Part shown: one piece after another, positions 6,036 through 7,376 of the stretch
How the letters are laid out: every line of letters begins with the position of its first letter
How positions within the stretch are numbered: the stretch's first letter is position 1
DNA from: Candidatus Delongbacteria bacterium
Lineage (GTDB): Bacteria > Bacteroidota > Bacteroidia > Bacteroidales > ML635J-15
DNA: 7,376 nt
Assembly: GCA_027858215.1 (NCBI GenBank)
Contig: JAQIDD010000260.1
Span: 1 to 7,376, forward strand
Direction of reading: 5' to 3'
The notes under the pieces: generated by a model
Told to the model about the DNA's origin: nothing
Seen by the model: the letters and a program-made list of their open reading frames with translations, nothing else
Database searches by the model: none
Program-made: the position numbers and the translations under genes

Positions 6036-7376
6036 TTATTTAGCATAATTGATAGAACGTGTTTCTCGGATCACTGTTACTTTAACCTGCCCGGGGTAAG
6101 TCATTTCATCCTGCACTTTTTGTGCAATCTCGTTGCTTATCCGGTTGGCATCATCATCGGTGACCTTATCACTGCCAACAATTACCCTGAGTTCACGCCC
6201 TGCTTGTATGGCGTAGGTTTTTGTAACGCCGGGGTAGGAGAGTGCCAGTGATTCAAGCTCTTTTAACCGTTTGATATAGGATTCAACCACTTCGCGGCGT
6301 GCACCGGGGCGTGCTCCTGATATAGCATCACAAACCTGCACAATGGGAGCAATGAGTGATGACATTTCAGTTTCATCATGATGAGCCCCTATGGCATTGC
6401 ATATTTCCGGATTTTCTTTGTATTTTCCTGCCAGTTTCATACCTAGGATGGCATGTGGCAATTCCGGTTCGTCTTCGGGTACTTTACCGATATCGTGAAG
6501 TAATCCGGCGCGTTTTGCAACTTTTGCATTGAGCCCGAGTTCTGAGGCCATGATGGCTGATAAATTGGCTACTTCACGGGAATGTTGCAACAGGTTTTGG
6601 CCATACGATGAACGGTATTTCAGGCGTCCGATCATACGTATCAGTTCCGGGTGTAAACCGTGGATACCAAGGTCAATGGTGGTTCGTTTGCCTGTTTCAA
6701 TGATCTCTTCCTCCAGTTGTTTTTTGGTTTTTGCAACCACTTCCTCAATGCGGGCAGGATGGATGCGTCCATCGATGATGAGTTGGTGCAGTGCCAGGCG
6801 GGCAATCTCTCGCCTGATGGGGTCAAAAGCTGACAGGATGATGGACTCAGGTGTGTCATCAACTATGATTTCAACCCCGGTTGCTGCTTCCAGGGCACGA
6901 ATGTTACGGCCTTCGCGCCCGATGATGCGTCCTTTGATGTCATCATTTTCAATATGGAATACAGAAACAGCGTTTTCTATGGCTGTTTCAGTAGCGGTAC
7001 GCTGGGCTGTTTCGAGCACCAGTTTTTTTGCTTCTTTATTGGCAGTCATCTTGGCTTCATCCATGATTTCATTGATGTAGGACATTGCTTCTGTTTGTGC
7101 CTTGTCTTTCAGCGAGTTTATCAGTTGTTCTTTCGCTTCGTCTGCACTCATGCTGCTGGCGGCCTCAAGCTGTTTGACCTGCTCATTGTGAAGCTTTTCA
7201 AGCTCTTGCGTTTTCAGTTCCAGATGTTCAAGTTGTTTGTTTAAGTTTGCCCTGATGACGTCATTTTCCTGCCGTTGACGATTCAAATCTTCCATCTTTT
7301 TGGAAAAATTCTGTTCTTTTTGTTTCAGCCGGTTTTCACAATCAGCAATTTTGGCATTTTTTTCACTGATGTATTT
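6036..7376 (-). CDS. rny: Ribonuclease Y, N-terminus cut by window edge
   Basis: Membrane-anchored endoribonuclease that initiates mRNA decay. The frame stays open to the right edge, so the ATG at 7293-7295 is internal: coiled-coil-like sequence (KYISEKNAKIADCENRLKQK) continues upstream of it. 446 residues are visible against a usual length of about 510-520, so the missing part should hold the N-terminal transmembrane helix and the start of the coiled coil. In order come a charged coiled coil (about 1-140), a KH RNA-binding domain with its GxxG loop as GREG in KGRIIGREGRNIRALEAATG (148-167), and an HD domain. The HD domain includes LLQHSREVANLSAIMASELG (262-281), LLHDIGKVP (292-300; metal-binding H294/D295) and IGAHHDE (329-335). 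The C-terminal region ends TYPGQVKVTVIRETRSINYAK in the form seen in Bacteroidota. No domain is interrupted. A housekeeping gene flanking the polysaccharide cluster; no functional link to it is implied. Confidence 0.97.
   Translation of the reverse strand, partial: KYISEKNAKIADCENRLKQKEQNFSKKMEDLNRQRQENDVIRANLNKQLEHLELKTQELEKLHNEQVKQLEAASSMSADEAKEQLINSLKDKAQTEAMSYINEIMDEAKMTANKEAKKLVLETAQRTATETAIENAVSVFHIENDDIKGRIIGREGRNIRALEAATGVEIIVDDTPESIILSAFDPIRREIARLALHQLIIDGRIHPARIEEVVAKTKKQLEEEIIETGKRTTIDLGIHGLHPELIRMIGRLKYRSSYGQNLLQHSREVANLSAIMASELGLNAKVAKRAGLLHDIGKVPEDEPELPHAILGMKLAGKYKENPEICNAIGAHHDETEMSSLIAPIVQVCDAISGARPGARREVVESYIKRLKELESLALSYPGVTKTYAIQAGRELRVIVGSDKVTDDDANRISNEIAQKVQDEMTYPGQVKVTVIRETRSINYAK

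Noticed and set aside
6529..7080. 183-codon open frame on the plus strand, antisense to rny
   Set aside because: It lies wholly inside the conserved KH and HD coding sequence of rny. Its product is low-complexity (rich in Ser, Met, Arg) with no recognisable domain, as expected of a shadow frame.

Overview
The window looks like chromosomal DNA from a member of the Bacteroidota, probably Bacteroidales-like. The evidence is the sequence character of its RNase Y, the absence of clear Shine-Dalgarno motifs before its genes, and TAnnTTTG-type promoter elements in two intergenic gaps. This assignment comes from recognition of sequence features; no search was run.

Left part (2-4895, plus strand): five tightly packed genes that form the end of a surface-polysaccharide or glycoconjugate cluster. 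In order they are a family-4-type glycosyltransferase cut by the left edge, a FemAB/GNAT-fold putative acyl- or aminoacyltransferase, a PAPS-dependent sulfotransferase, a TuaG-like family-2 glycosyltransferase, and a DegT/DnrJ/EryC1/StrS-type PLP aminotransferase. Gaps are 32 nt, a 4-nt ATGA overlap, 36 nt and 6 nt, so they probably form one transcription unit. The two larger gaps each hold a possible internal promoter element.

Middle (4921-5892, minus strand): an extended-SDR nucleotide-sugar epimerase resembling UDP-glucuronate/UDP-glucose 4-epimerases. It converges on the aminotransferase with only 25 bp between the two stop codons. Upstream of it (5893-6035) is a 143-bp gap holding a perfect 12-bp inverted repeat.

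Right part (6036-7376, minus strand): the housekeeping gene rny (RNase Y), missing its N-terminal membrane anchor because it runs off the right edge. It marks the border between the polysaccharide cluster and core chromosome.

Working together (inference): the epimerase would supply a C4-epimerised sugar or uronic acid nucleotide and the aminotransferase an amino sugar. The two glycosyltransferases would assemble a repeat unit. The FemAB/GNAT-like protein and the sulfotransferase, which are translationally coupled, would decorate it. The expected product is an acylated or aminoacylated, sulfated and probably anionic glycan. No flippase, polymerase, ligase or PAPS-synthesis gene is visible, so the pathway is only partly in view. 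I found no RNA genes, CRISPR arrays, transposases or phage genes. No gap without a gene exceeds 300 bases.
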